From: Corallococcus silvisoli
GTDB lineage: Bacteria > Myxococcota > Myxococcia > Myxococcales > Myxococcaceae
Assembly (NCBI RefSeq): GCF_009909145.1
Contig: NZ_JAAAPJ010000009.1
Coordinates: forward strand, 248,001 to 312,000
DNA length: 64,000 nucleotides
Reading direction: 5' to 3'
This document shows, piece by piece, positions 53,274 to 62,593 of this stretch. The position numbers and the translations under genes were made by a program. The notes beneath the pieces were generated by a model. The model had not been told where the DNA came from, ran no database searches, and saw only the letters and a list, made by a program, of their open reading frames with translations. Position 1 is the first letter of the stretch, and each line of letters opens with the position of its first letter.

Positions 53274-54554
53274 TCAGGCCGCCGCGGCCTCCGGCTGGGC
53301 CCGCACGGTGGCGGCCACGGCGTCCAGGGCCACGGGGATGGGCTCGCCGCCCGCCATGGGCTTGAGCTTCGCCTGGCCGCTGGTGCGCTCCTGCTCCCCC
53401 AGCACCAGGGTGAAGCGGGCGCCGGACTTGTCCGCGCGCTTCATCTGGCTCTTGAGGCTTCCGCCGCGCGTGTCGAAGTCCACGCGCAGGCCCTCGCGGC
53501 GCAGGCGGCTGGCCAGCGCGAGCCCCGCGTCCTGGGAGCCCTCGTCCGCCACGGCGATGAACAGGTCCGGCCGCTGGGCGAACGTCTTGCCGCCCTCCTT
53601 GAGCAGGAGCACCAGCCGGTCCAGGCCCATGGCGAAGCCCACCGCGGGCACGTCCGGCCCCCCCAGGCCCTTCATCATCTTGTCGTAGCGCCCGCCGCCG
53701 CCCACGGTGCTGGCGGTGCCCAGCGCGGGGTGCGCGGCGATGAACTCGAAGACGGTGCGCGTGTAGTAGTCCAGGCCGCGCACCAGCCGGTGGTTCACCA
53801 CGTAGCGGATGCCCAGCGCGCCCAGCTTGCGCTGCAGGTCCGTGAAGTGCGCGCGGCACGGCTCGCACAGGAACTCCAGCACGTTGGGCCCCGCCGCGGC
53901 CACCGCCTGGCACTTCTCGTTCTTGCAGTCGAGCACGCGCAGCGGGTTGCGCTCCAGCCGCTGCTGGCAGTCCGCGCACAGCTCCTCGCGGTGCGCGAGG
54001 AGGTACTCCACCAGCTTCGCGTGGTAGGCGGGCCGGCACGCGTCGTCGCCCAGCGAGTTGATGTTCAGGGTGACGTCCGTGAGGCCCAGCGCCTCCAGGA
54101 ACTGCACCACCACGTCCATCAGCTCCGCGTCCTGCGCGGGCTCCTTCGCGCCGTAGGCCTCCGCGCCAATCTGGGAGAACTGGCGGTAGCGGCCCGTCTT
54201 CATCCGCTCGTAGCGGAACATGGGCCCCATGTAGAACCAGCGCGACACCGGCTCCTGGTTGCTCACCGAGTGCTCGATGTACGCGCGCGCCGCGGGCGCG
54301 GTGCCCTCCGGACGCAGGGACAGGCTGCGGCCCGCCTTGTCCTCGAAGGTGTACATCTCCTTGCCGACGATGTCCGTCTCCTCGCCCACGCTGCGCACGA
54401 AGAGGGCGGTGTCCTCCACCATCGGCGTGCGCACCTCGCCGTAGCCGAAGCGGCCGAACAGCGTGCGCGCGGTCGTCTCCACGAACTGCCAGACCTCGAT
54501 TTCACCCGGCAGAAGGTCGTTCATCCCCTTCACGCCGTTGATCTTCTGGCTCAC
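53274..54554 (-). CDS. hisS: Histidyl-tRNA synthetase
   Basis: A 426-aa class II aminoacyl-tRNA synthetase. GTG start at 54554 overlaps the psd stop (GTGA). Motif 2 appears as FRYERMKTGRYRQFSQIG, the HisRS-specific LVRGLDYYTRTVFE in the core, and motif 3 in AVGFAMGLDRL. The C-terminal anticodon domain begins near residue 325. It charges tRNA-His. It lies between psd and the peptidase operon; hisS here is not in the yfgM-bamB-der group. Confidence 0.97.
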   Translation of the reverse strand: MSQKINGVKGMNDLLPGEIEVWQFVETTARTLFGRFGYGEVRTPMVEDTALFVRSVGEETDIVGKEMYTFEDKAGRSLSLRPEGTAPAARAYIEHSVSNQEPVSRWFYMGPMFRYERMKTGRYRQFSQIGAEAYGAKEPAQDAELMDVVVQFLEALGLTDVTLNINSLGDDACRPAYHAKLVEYLLAHREELCADCQQRLERNPLRVLDCKNEKCQAVAAAGPNVLEFLCEPCRAHFTDLQRKLGALGIRYVVNHRLVRGLDYYTRTVFEFIAAHPALGTASTVGGGGRYDKMMKGLGGPDVPAVGFAMGLDRLVLLLKEGGKTFAQRPDLFIAVADEGSQDAGLALASRLRREGLRVDFDTRGGSLKSQMKRADKSGARFTLVLGEQERTSGQAKLKPMAGGEPIPVALDAVAATVRAQPEAAAA

Positions 54555-55393
54555 AGAATTTCTCCGATGCGCGTGCCCATGCGCACCACCGTCTCCGGCT
54601 GGAGGCTGTCGTCCCAGCGCACCCGCTTCGGCTCGAAGCAGAGGATGACCGTGGAGCCCATCTCGAAGCGGCCCAGCTCCCCGGCCTTCTCCACCGGGAT
54701 GCCCGCGCCGTAGCGGTGCACCTTGCCCGGCTGCCCCAGGTGGGTGGTGATGTCCTCGTACGACGCCTTGATGCGCGACACGCAGGTGGCGCCCACCTTC
54801 ACCACCGCCACCTTGCCGGCCGCGGTGTCCAGGTAGGTGACGAGCCGCTCGTTCACGCAGAACAGCGACTGCTTGTTCTTCACCGACGCGGGGTTCACCG
54901 GCCAGAACTCACCCGGGATGTACGCGTACCCCGTGATGGTGCCGCCCAGCGGCGCGTGGATGCGGTGGTAGTCGCGCGGCGACAGGTACAGCGTCGTCCA
55001 GGCGCCGCCGTGGAAGGGCTTCGCCGCCTGCGCGTCGCCCAGGAGCTCGTCCACCGTGTACTCGATGCCCTTGGCCTGCAGGCACCGGCCGTTGTCCGAG
55101 TAGCCCACCTGGGACACCCGGCCGTCCACCGGCGACACGACGACCTTCTCGCCCGCGTCCACCGGGCGCAGGCCCGGCTTGAGGCCGCGGGTGAAGAACT
55201 GGGCGAAGGTCGGGTACTTCTCGAAGCCGTGCTCCGCCTCGTCCATGTCCACGTTGTACGCCTTGGCGAAGGCGCGCATGGCCCAGTGGTGCACCGGCGC
55301 GGGCGCGGGCAGGCGCGTGGCCAGGCCCACCGCGGAGGACACCGCCGACTTGGGCAGCACGCGCATCAACTTCATGAAGGTCTGTTCGTTCAT
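54551..55393 (-). CDS. psd: Phosphatidylserine decarboxylase
   Basis: A 280-aa proenzyme with ATG at 55393. Catalytic residues are visible: Asp in VSPVDGRV, His in DYHRIHAPLGG, and a GST cleavage motif near the C-terminus as EMGSTVIL (MGST rather than the common LGST). Autocleavage at the Ser gives the pyruvoyl group. It makes phosphatidylethanolamine at the inner membrane. It is translationally coupled to hisS. Confidence 0.95.
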   Translation of the reverse strand: MNEQTFMKLMRVLPKSAVSSAVGLATRLPAPAPVHHWAMRAFAKAYNVDMDEAEHGFEKYPTFAQFFTRGLKPGLRPVDAGEKVVVSPVDGRVSQVGYSDNGRCLQAKGIEYTVDELLGDAQAAKPFHGGAWTTLYLSPRDYHRIHAPLGGTITGYAYIPGEFWPVNPASVKNKQSLFCVNERLVTYLDTAAGKVAVVKVGATCVSRIKASYEDITTHLGQPGKVHRYGAGIPVEKAGELGRFEMGSTVILCFEPKRVRWDDSLQPETVVRMGTRIGEIL

Positions 55394-55424
55394 CGAAGGT
55401 CGTCGATACGTAAGGGAAAGAGGT

Positions 55425-56138
55425 TCAACGGCCGTCAGCGCTCGGGGACACCACCCCGCCGTCCTCGTAGCGCCGCACCGTCCGCATGGCGCTCTTGGGT
55501 AACAACGCCAGCACGCGGCCGTCTTCAATCACCAGCGAGGTGTCCTTGTGGCTGGGGAACTCCAGCTGGCAGGACGCCCGGTCGCTCAGCTGCCAGGTCT
55601 CCCGCATCCCCCGCCCCTCCACCGTCACCGGCACGGAACGGGTGAAGCAGCCGCGGAAGCCCGCCACCAGCTCGGAGGCCGGCGTGCCCATCTGCGGGCC
55701 GCCCACCACTCCCGCGTCCTCCGGCCCCGCGTCCACCGGGGCCGCCTCCGCCACGGGCTCCTCGCGGCGCGGGATGTTCGACTGGGAGGGATCCAGGGTG
55801 GGCAGCGCCTGGGCGCTCGCCACCGCGCGGCGCTGCTCGTCGCGATCCGCCTGCATGCGCGCGCGGCCCTGCTGGATGCGCTGGAGCAGGTCCTGCGACG
55901 CGGCGGCGTCCACGCTATCCGCCGGCACGCGCTGGAGCTGGGCCTCGATCTCCCCGATGGCGGGGTCCAGGTACGCCGCGTCCAGCTTCTGGGCGTACAG
56001 GACGGTCCACCGGCGGCTGGCCCGCTCGAACTCGGGCGAGGGCGGCGCGGGGGCCCGGCTGCACCCGGACAGCAGGAGGACGGCGGCGAGGCCAAGGCCC
56101 ATGAAGGGCCGCTTCGGACGGGGGACCTGGGGGCTCAC
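55425..56138 (-). CDS. Hypothetical lipoprotein
   Basis: A 237-aa protein with GTG at 56138; lipobox LLSGC gives Cys26 after an 11-residue lead. It has a coiled helical start (about 35-110), an Ala/Pro/Glu/Asp-rich linker and a small beta domain with Cys-containing motifs (FRGCFTRSV, RASCQLEF) that could form a disulfide. The final residues contain TVRRYEDGGVVS. No family identified. It sits 30 nt upstream of psd in reading direction. Confidence 0.65.
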   Translation of the reverse strand: MSPQVPRPKRPFMGLGLAAVLLLSGCSRAPAPPSPEFERASRRWTVLYAQKLDAAYLDPAIGEIEAQLQRVPADSVDAAASQDLLQRIQQGRARMQADRDEQRRAVASAQALPTLDPSQSNIPRREEPVAEAAPVDAGPEDAGVVGGPQMGTPASELVAGFRGCFTRSVPVTVEGRGMRETWQLSDRASCQLEFPSHKDTSLVIEDGRVLALLPKSAMRTVRRYEDGGVVSPSADGR

Positions 56139-56202
56139 GACCCCGGTTTATGCCACCTTCCGCCCGGCCGCGCCGCTTTTCCGCACCGGCCGCGCCCGGG
56201 GC

Positions 56203-56934
56203 TCAGACGCCCAGGAACAAGCGCTTGCCGAAGTTGAGCGCCAGGTCCGCGTCGAAGATCCGCTGCGCGGAGGTCTCGATGTCGTACTCCACGCGCAGGT
56301 ACTCGACCGTGCGCGCGTCCGTGTCGCAGATGACGAAGCAGGCCCGGTTGTCGTAGTCGCGTGGCTGGCCCACGCTCCCCACGGAGACGATGTACTTGTA
56401 GCCCTTGCGCAGCACGAACTTCTGCGCCACCACGTCATTCACCTCGCCGTTGCCAATGGCGAACGCCCGGCACAGGTGGCTGTGGCCAATGAAGGTCACC
56501 TCCGGCAGCTCCGCCACGTACGGCGTCAGCTCCCGGGCCTGCTCCAGCGCGAAGATGTACTCGTACGCCTTCGGATCCACGGGCGAGCCGTGGCAGAAGC
56601 CCACCTCGCCAATCCGGTACGTGTACGGGAGGCTGCGCAGCCAGGCCAGGTTCTCGTCGGAGAGCACGTTGGCGCTCCAGTCGAGCGCGTGCCGGGCGGC
56701 GTCGTAGTAGTACGAGTAGTCCATCCGCCCCGCCACCGCCGCGTCGTGGTTGCCCAGCAGGGTGATCTCCGCCACCGAGCGCACCAGCTCGCAGCACGGG
56801 TTGGGGGACGCCCCGTACCCCACGATGTCCCCCAACGACACGAAGCGGTCCACCTTCTGGTGCTCCGCCACCCTCAACACCTCAGTGAGGGCCTCGATGT
56901 TGGAATGGATGTCGGAGATGACGGCGATGCGCAT
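56203..56934 (-). CDS. Metallophosphoesterase
   Basis: A 243-aa calcineurin-like phosphoesterase. All metal-binding motifs are present: ISDIHSN, LGDIVGYG, LGNHDAAV, FCHGSP and GHSH. Such YfcE/PrpE-like enzymes act on phosphodiesters or phosphoproteins; substrate unknown. It follows the PilZ protein by 8 nt. The gene order PilZ-phosphoesterase suggests signal linkage, but that is inference. Confidence 0.9.
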   Translation of the reverse strand: MRIAVISDIHSNIEALTEVLRVAEHQKVDRFVSLGDIVGYGASPNPCCELVRSVAEITLLGNHDAAVAGRMDYSYYYDAARHALDWSANVLSDENLAWLRSLPYTYRIGEVGFCHGSPVDPKAYEYIFALEQARELTPYVAELPEVTFIGHSHLCRAFAIGNGEVNDVVAQKFVLRKGYKYIVSVGSVGQPRDYDNRACFVICDTDARTVEYLRVEYDIETSAQRIFDADLALNFGKRLFLGV

Positions 56935-56941
56935 GGGAGCC

Positions 56942-57343
56942 CTATAGGGGGGTCTGCTGCTGGGAGATGATGCGCCGCAGACTCACCAGCGCGTCCGCGT
57001 CCAACGCTTCGAATCTCAGGCCCATGCCCGGGGGCCGGCCGTCAGGCTGCTCTTCCTGCCGCAACCAGACGACCGTGGCCTGCGCCTGCAACTGCGTGTC
57101 CGTCGCCTGCCGTGTCAGCCGCACCTGCGTCCGCGTCCCCGCCGCCAAGGGCGTGCTCGTCCTGAGGAAGAAGCCTCCCTCACTCAGATTGGCGATGCGT
57201 GCATACAGGGTCACGTTCTCACCCTCGCACCAGCAGCGCAGGTGGGTGCCGACCCGCGCGTGCTTTCGATTCTCGCTCAACCCGGGGACCTCCCGACGTG
57301 GGTCCGTCTTGTCCACGTCGGCGCTGAAAAAGGATGGCCGCAC
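56942..57343 (-). CDS. PilZ-domain c-di-GMP-binding protein
   Basis: A 133-aa protein with GTG at 57343. The PilZ signature is complete: RKHAR (Arg26, Arg30) and NLSEGG at 52-57; the beta barrel ends with GMGLRFEALD. This is the short single-domain type frequent in myxobacteria. It should respond to c-di-GMP made by enzymes such as the GGDEF protein at 42 kb. Partner is unknown. Confidence 0.9.
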   Translation of the reverse strand: MRPSFFSADVDKTDPRREVPGLSENRKHARVGTHLRCWCEGENVTLYARIANLSEGGFFLRTSTPLAAGTRTQVRLTRQATDTQLQAQATVVWLRQEEQPDGRPPGMGLRFEALDADALVSLRRIISQQQTPL

Positions 57344-57439
57344 CGGATTTATTCATCCACTGCGTTCACCCGAGCCTAGGGAGGGTGGGTGTGGCCCGTC
57401 AAGTTCCACACCGGATCCGGATCCGCTCCCCGCGCTCCC

Positions 57440-58369
57440 CTACCCGCCCAGCGGGCCCAGGTCGTCGAAGTGGGTGAGCTTCTTGAACTCGGCGAAGCGG
57501 GCGTGGATCTCCGGGCGCTGCACCTCGCGCAGGCGCTCCAGGCTGAACTTCTCCACGGTGAAGGAGGCCATCACGCTGCCCATGACCATGGCCCTGCGCA
57601 AGAGCTGCTGATCCACCTTGCCGGAGGCGGAGGTGGCCAGGGTGCCCATGAAGCCGCCGGCGAAGGTGTCACCGGCGCCGGTGGGATCGAACACCTCCGA
57701 CAGGGGGAAGGCCGGGCAGGCGAAGATGTGGTCCTGATCGAAGAGGAGCGCGCCGTGCTCGCCGCGCTTGATGACGACGCGCGAGGGGCCCATGGCCAGG
57801 ATGGCGCGCGCGGCCTTCACCACGTTGTGCTCGCCGGACAGCTGGCGCGCCTCCGCGTCGTTGATGAAGAGCAGGTTCACGCGCTGGAGCGTCTTGAGCA
57901 GCGCGGGCCGGCTGCCCTGGATCCAGAAGTTCATCGTGTCCGCGGCCACCAGCTTGGGCGACTTCACCTGGTCCAGCACGCGCGCCTGGAGCTCCGGGTG
58001 GATGTTGCCCAGGAAGACGTACGGCGTCTCCCGGTAGGCCTGCGGCAGGTTGGGCGAGAAGGACTCGAAGACGTTCAGCTGGGTGTCCAGCGTCTGCGCC
58101 TCGTTGAGCTCCCAGCCGTACTTGCCCTTCCAGCGGAAGGTGCGGCCGGACTCGCGCGTGAGGCCCTCCAGGTCGATGCCGCGCCCGCGCAGGAACTGGA
58201 GGTGCGACTCTGGAAAGTCCTCGCCAATCACCGCCACCAGTTGCACGGGCCCGAAGAAGGACGCGGACGTGGAGAAGTAGGTGGCGGACCCGCCCAGCAC
58301 GTCCTCCTTCTTGCCGAAGGGCGTTTCCAGCGAGTCCAGCGCGATTGAACCGACGACGAGAAGAGACAT
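57440..58369 (-). CDS. PfkB-family sugar/nucleoside kinase
   Basis: A 309-aa kinase with ATG at 58369 after AGGAAG. The two ribokinase signatures are seen: GGSATYFSTSASFFG near the start and DPTGAGDTFAGGFMG, which holds the catalytic base Asp. It phosphorylates a sugar or nucleoside, most likely ribose, adenosine or fructose, not resolvable by sequence. It is 125 nt before the MCE gene in the same direction. Confidence 0.88.
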   Translation of the reverse strand: MSLLVVGSIALDSLETPFGKKEDVLGGSATYFSTSASFFGPVQLVAVIGEDFPESHLQFLRGRGIDLEGLTRESGRTFRWKGKYGWELNEAQTLDTQLNVFESFSPNLPQAYRETPYVFLGNIHPELQARVLDQVKSPKLVAADTMNFWIQGSRPALLKTLQRVNLLFINDAEARQLSGEHNVVKAARAILAMGPSRVVIKRGEHGALLFDQDHIFACPAFPLSEVFDPTGAGDTFAGGFMGTLATSASGKVDQQLLRRAMVMGSVMASFTVEKFSLERLREVQRPEIHARFAEFKKLTHFDDLGPLGG

Positions 58370-58494
58370 GGAGTCTTCCTGGGGGGTGACCGGGCGCGAG
58401 GCAGCAGGCGTCAGGGCACGGCGCATTCCAGGGGAAACCCCGTGCCCATGCCGGGTACGACACCTGCCCGGCAAGGTCAAGAGGCCTTGCGGGC

Positions 58495-60024
58495 CTAGAA
58501 CGTGGGGACGCCGACGGCGGTGATGAGGGACTTCAGGTCGTCGTCGGTGAAGAAGAAGCCGGCACCGAAGAAGAAGTCGCGGCCGGCGATGAGCCGCTTG
58601 GTGGCCGTGTCACGCTGCTGTGCGTTGAGGATGTCGTCCAGGCCGGCCACGACGAACAGGTGGTCGAACGCCTGGGCGCGCAGCGTGGTGCGCAGGCGCG
58701 GGTAGCGCAGCTCGTCCGCGGTGAAGTTGAAGGCGTCCATCTTCAGCGTGAGCGCGTCATCGAAGAAGTGCAGGTCCGCGCCCACGCCGCCGGTGGATTC
58801 AATGAGGCCTACCCGCAGGGTGGTGAAGTAGTAGCGCTTGGCGAACTGGAGGCTGACCTTGAAGGACTCCTTGGTCACCTTCTGAGTCTGGATGACCGGG
58901 TCCCCGTCCGACGGCGGGTTCGTCTGCACCACCTGCGTGGTGACGGAGCCGCGGGGGTCGTCGATGATCTCCAGCAGGTAGTACTTGTCCGGCTTGGGGA
59001 TGAGCTTGAGCGACAGGCCGTTCTTCGACGCGCCCTGCGACACCAGGTACGTGCTGAACAGACCCACCTCCGTCTGGAGGGTGGTGAGCCGGGTGGCGAA
59101 GTCGGAGATGTCGGTGACGGCCTCGGTGACGCGCTGCCCCAGCTGCTCGTCGGTGAGCAGCGCGCCCGCGGCGCCCTCGCCGTTCTTCACCTTGCGGGTG
59201 ATGTCCTCCAGGTTGGACAGCGTGTTGTCCAGCCGGCCCAGCGTCTGCTTGAGGCTGGAGACGCTCTCCTTGAACTCCCCTTCCCCGCTGCCCACGATGT
59301 TCTTGACGGTGCCCAGCACCTCGCGGACGTCGTTGGTGATCTTCTCGACGTTGGCGACGATGCGGCCCACCTCCGCCCCGTTGCCCTGGGTGATGGCGCG
59401 CACATCCGAGGACACGCCCTCCACGTTCGCCATGATGGTGTCCAGGCGGTCCGTGTTGCGGCGCACCGTCGCATCCACCGAGTCCGACAGGCGGACCAGG
59501 TTCTCCACGATGCGCTCCAGGCTGCCCGCGCCCTTCTCCCCGCCCAGCACCTCGCGCAGCGCGCCCGTCACCTGCTGGATGTCGGAGGTGATCTGCGACA
59601 GCGACTCGAAGACGGCCTCCACGCCCTGGGTGTCCACGACGCGGCGGATCTGCCCGCCGTTCTCCAGCTCCGGCGCCTGCTCCGTACCCGGGTTCAGGTC
59701 CAGGAGGTAGTCACCCAGCAGCGACTCCGAGCGCTTGGTGACGGCCGCGTCCTGGCGCACGTCCACGCCCTTGCGGATCTTCAGCCAGACCTTCGCGCGG
59801 GTGCCCTCCAGGCTGATGTCGCTGATCTCTCCCACCGGGATGCCGGCGATCTGCACCCGGCCGCGCACCGCGAGGCCGGACGCGTCCCGGAAGTACGCCC
59901 ACACCTGGGTGGAGTCACGGTCGCTCAGCCCGCCCTTCTTGGCGAACAGCACGAACGCGATGAGGAATCCCCCGGCGGCGAGCACCAGCAGGCCAACACG
60001 GAAGGGCGTGACGAGCTTCTTCAC
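58495..60024 (-). CDS. MCE/MlaD-family lipid-transport protein with beta-rich C-terminal tail
   Basis: A 509-aa protein. One N-terminal membrane helix (about 7-28), the MCE domain (about 40-120, RGRVQIAGIPVGEI), then long helical needle-like segment (about 130-320) with heptads (NVEGVSSDVRAITQGNG). The last 170 residues alternate polar and aromatic residues like an outer-membrane strand set, and end in Phe (GVGVPTF-type ending). MCE proteins bridge membranes for lipid transfer. The tail suggests contact with the outer membrane. It follows a sigma-54-like promoter and is separated from MlaF by 117 nt. Confidence 0.87.
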   Translation of the reverse strand: MKKLVTPFRVGLLVLAAGGFLIAFVLFAKKGGLSDRDSTQVWAYFRDASGLAVRGRVQIAGIPVGEISDISLEGTRAKVWLKIRKGVDVRQDAAVTKRSESLLGDYLLDLNPGTEQAPELENGGQIRRVVDTQGVEAVFESLSQITSDIQQVTGALREVLGGEKGAGSLERIVENLVRLSDSVDATVRRNTDRLDTIMANVEGVSSDVRAITQGNGAEVGRIVANVEKITNDVREVLGTVKNIVGSGEGEFKESVSSLKQTLGRLDNTLSNLEDITRKVKNGEGAAGALLTDEQLGQRVTEAVTDISDFATRLTTLQTEVGLFSTYLVSQGASKNGLSLKLIPKPDKYYLLEIIDDPRGSVTTQVVQTNPPSDGDPVIQTQKVTKESFKVSLQFAKRYYFTTLRVGLIESTGGVGADLHFFDDALTLKMDAFNFTADELRYPRLRTTLRAQAFDHLFVVAGLDDILNAQQRDTATKRLIAGRDFFFGAGFFFTDDDLKSLITAVGVPTF

Positions 60025-60071
60025 CTGATGTGACTCCGAGCGCTACCACCGGCCGCGCGCGACTCTAACGA

Positions 60072-60090
60072 TTTGCATGCCGGGTGCCAG
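60072..60090 (-). promoter_or_regulatory. Sigma-54-like promoter upstream of the MCE gene
   Basis: On the minus strand TGGCAC is followed after five bases by ATGCA, giving GG and GC separated by ten bases, as required for -24/-12 promoters. It is about 48 nt upstream of the MCE start. The match is strong but one base off consensus at the -12 element. Confidence 0.45.
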
Positions 60091-60141
60091 CTTTTCATGT
60101 GGAGCCGAATTCCTTGAGGGCCCCAGTTCTTGCAAGGCGCC

Positions 60142-60930
60142 CTAGTTCTTTCCGAACCAGGTCTGGAGGAAGATCTGGACGGCGGGGTGCTGGGATTCGC
60201 GCAGCTGCTCCGGCGGCCCGTGCTCCACGATGACGCCCTTGGACAGGAAGGCGATCTGGTTGGCCACGTTGAACGCGGACGCGATGTCGTGGCTGATGAC
60301 GACGCTGGTGACGCCCAGCTCCTTCTGCGCGGTGAGGATCATGTCGTCCACGGAGTCCGTGGTGATGGGATCCAGGCCGGTGGTGGGCTCGTCGTAGAGG
60401 ACCACCTTGGGATCCAGCACCACGGCGCGCGCCAGGCCCACGCGCTTGCGCATGCCGCCGGACAGGTCCGCCGGGAAGCGGTCCTCCACCGCGCGCTTGA
60501 GCCCCATGAGGTCCAGGCGCTTGCGCACCTTTTCGCGGATGGCGTCCTCTGGCAGCTGGGTGTGCTGACGCAGGGGGAAGGCGACGTTCTCGAACACCGT
60601 CATGGAGTCGAAGAGCGCGGCGGCCTGGAACACCATGCCGAAGCTGCGGCGGACCTGCTGCAGTCCCTCCACGCTCATGGGGACGATGTCCTGCCCGTCG
60701 ATGATGACCTGGCCCGTGTCCGGCTTGAGCAGGCCGATCATGTGCTTCATCAGCACCGTCTTGCCGGAGCCGGAGCCCCCCAGGATGACGCAGGTGCTGC
60801 CCGCGGGAACGGTGAGGTTGATGCCGGTGAGCACCTTGTTCCCGCCGAACGTCTTGTGCAGGTCCACGATGTCGATCATCGCCCGCTCTGCCCCGGTGGA
60901 CTCGGGGAGGGGCGCGTTCGGCGGGCCCAT
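60142..60930 (-). CDS. mlaF: MlaF-type ABC transporter ATPase
   Basis: A 262-aa ATPase. Walker A is GGSGSGKTVLMKH, signature LSGGMRKRVGLARAV, Walker B VVLYDEPTTGLDP and the switch His in ISHDIASA. The first ATG at 60930 overlaps the MlaE stop by one base (TGATG), so I prefer it to the internal ATG at 60879, giving about 17 extra N-terminal residues. It powers phospholipid transport with MlaE and the MCE protein. Confidence 0.93.
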   Translation of the reverse strand: MGPPNAPLPESTGAERAMIDIVDLHKTFGGNKVLTGINLTVPAGSTCVILGGSGSGKTVLMKHMIGLLKPDTGQVIIDGQDIVPMSVEGLQQVRRSFGMVFQAAALFDSMTVFENVAFPLRQHTQLPEDAIREKVRKRLDLMGLKRAVEDRFPADLSGGMRKRVGLARAVVLDPKVVLYDEPTTGLDPITTDSVDDMILTAQKELGVTSVVISHDIASAFNVANQIAFLSKGVIVEHGPPEQLRESQHPAVQIFLQTWFGKN

Positions 60931-61745
60931 CAGTGCATCAACATGCCGACGATGAAGTCGAGGATGAAGATGGACAGGGCGCTGGCGACCATCGCCTCGG
61001 TGGTGGCCTGACCCACGCCCTTGGCGCCACCGGACGCGTTGAACCCCTTGAAACAACAGATGAGGGCCACCGCGAGCCCGAAGATGGCGCCCTTGATCAA
61101 CCCCTCGTAGATGTCCGCGGGAGCCATCCACTGCTGGGTGCGCGACAGGAACGTACCGGGGGAGATGCCCAGGCCGAACACCGCGACGACGTACGCCCCC
61201 GCCATGCCCGTGGTGTTGAAGAGCATGGTGAGCGCGGGGACCATGAACAGCCCCGCGAGCACCCGGGGCACCAGCAGGTACTGCACCGGGTTGACGGCCA
61301 TGGTCTCCAGCGCGTCCACCTGCTCGGTGACCCGCATGGTGCCCAGCTCCGTGCACATGGCGGACCCGGCGCGCATGGTGACCATCAGCGCGGCGAACAC
61401 GGACGCCAGCTCGCGCGTGAGCGTCAGGGCCACGGTGGGGCCCACGAGGCTCTCCGCGTCGAACAGGGCGAACGCGGTGGACGTCTGGAGCGCGAACACC
61501 ATGCCGGTGAAGCTGCCGGTGAGCGCCACGATGAAGATGGAGCCCACGCCCACGAAGTCCAGCTGGGTGAAGAGGTTGTGCAGCCGGAAGGGGCGCCGCA
61601 CGCTCCAGCGGAAGACGTCCAGGCCCAGGGCGACGACGCCGCCAATGCTGCTGACGACGTCGATGATGCCCTTGCCGAGGCCCTCCACCGACTGGATGAA
61701 GGCGCCGGTGAACCGGTTGGGTTTGCTGGGGGTCTCGGTGGTCAT
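60930..61745 (-). CDS. mlaE: MlaE-type ABC transporter permease
   Basis: A 271-aa integral membrane protein with five to six helices. It has the MlaE family signature: RELASVFAALMVTMRAGSAM, TELGTMRVTEQVDAL and a final helical stretch (ASALSIFILDFIVGMLM). The permease passes lipids between MCE channel and membrane. It starts the MlaE-MlaF pair, and a divergent zinc-ribbon gene lies to the right. Confidence 0.94.
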   Translation of the reverse strand: MTTETPSKPNRFTGAFIQSVEGLGKGIIDVVSSIGGVVALGLDVFRWSVRRPFRLHNLFTQLDFVGVGSIFIVALTGSFTGMVFALQTSTAFALFDAESLVGPTVALTLTRELASVFAALMVTMRAGSAMCTELGTMRVTEQVDALETMAVNPVQYLLVPRVLAGLFMVPALTMLFNTTGMAGAYVVAVFGLGISPGTFLSRTQQWMAPADIYEGLIKGAIFGLAVALICCFKGFNASGGAKGVGQATTEAMVASALSIFILDFIVGMLMH

Positions 61746-61979
61746 GCGCTCAGGCGGGCTACTCTACGTGCCCCGGACGGGCGCACAAGCGAACTCCGTG
61801 GCGGCCCATCCCACCCCTCCCTCCATCCGGTTGGCTGCCCGGGGGGCGCTCACGCGGCGCGCGGGTGCGATGCGATGGTGCTTCCTCCGCCTGGGGTCGG
61901 CCGTTATGTTCCGCGGCCCTCTTTCTTCCACGCCCGGCGCGCCCTTCGGGGAGTTGCCGGGCCAGAGCGACACGACAGA

Positions 61980-62549
61980 ATGGCTACTCAGAAGGTCGGC
62001 GGCGAGGTGGATGCCCAGTGCACCCGCTGCAAGATGAACCTGGCGCATACGATTCTCGCGATGGTGGGCCCCAAGATCGTGCGCGTCCGCTGCAACACGT
62101 GCGGCGGGGACCACGCGTTCCGGGGCGCGCCGGGCGCCACGGATCGCCCCACGAAGACGTCCACGACCCGGGCGCCGCGCGCCGCCTCCTCCGGCACGAC
62201 CCGCGCGGAGAAGGTGGTCATCTCCTTCGACGAGCAGCTGGCGGGCAAGGACATCGCGAGCGCCCCCAAGTACAGCCCCAAGGACACCTACAAGGTGGAC
62301 CAGGTCATCCACCACCCGACGTTCGGCGTGGGCCTGGTGACCGCGGTGCGCGGCGACAAGGTGGACCTCACCTTCCGCTCCGACACCAAGACGCTGGTGC
62401 ACGGCCGCGGTGGACCGCAGACGGACAAGCCCGTCTTCAGCCCCCCGACGAACAAGCACACCGGCCCCGCGGACAAGCCCATGGCCGAGCCGCCTCCGGA
62501 CCTGGACGCCGACGACGCGGCTGAGACTTCCCTGCCTTCCGGGGATTGA
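61980..62549 (+). CDS. Zinc-ribbon protein with KOW/tudor-like C-terminal segment
   Basis: A 189-aa protein. The N-terminus has two Cys pairs (CTRCKMN and RCNTCGGDH) spaced like a zinc ribbon. A Lys/Thr/Arg-rich linker leads to a segment (about 105-145) VIHHPTFGVGLVTAVRGDKVDLTF, read as pieces, resembling the tail that occurs in helicases and CarD-like proteins and binds nucleic acid or protein. The C-terminus is acidic. It may be a regulator; no partner is apparent. Confidence 0.65.
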   Translation: MATQKVGGEVDAQCTRCKMNLAHTILAMVGPKIVRVRCNTCGGDHAFRGAPGATDRPTKTSTTRAPRAASSGTTRAEKVVISFDEQLAGKDIASAPKYSPKDTYKVDQVIHHPTFGVGLVTAVRGDKVDLTFRSDTKTLVHGRGGPQTDKPVFSPPTNKHTGPADKPMAEPPPDLDADDAAETSLPSGD

Positions 62550-62593
62550 CCCGGAGGCCGGAGCGGCGGTCAACTGGGATGCGGGTTTCCCGC

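Noticed and set aside
60933..61979. Plus-strand extension of the zinc-ribbon frame over mlaE
   Set aside because: The upstream part is antisense to MlaE and has a shadow composition; the ATG at 61980 begins the Cys-containing protein.
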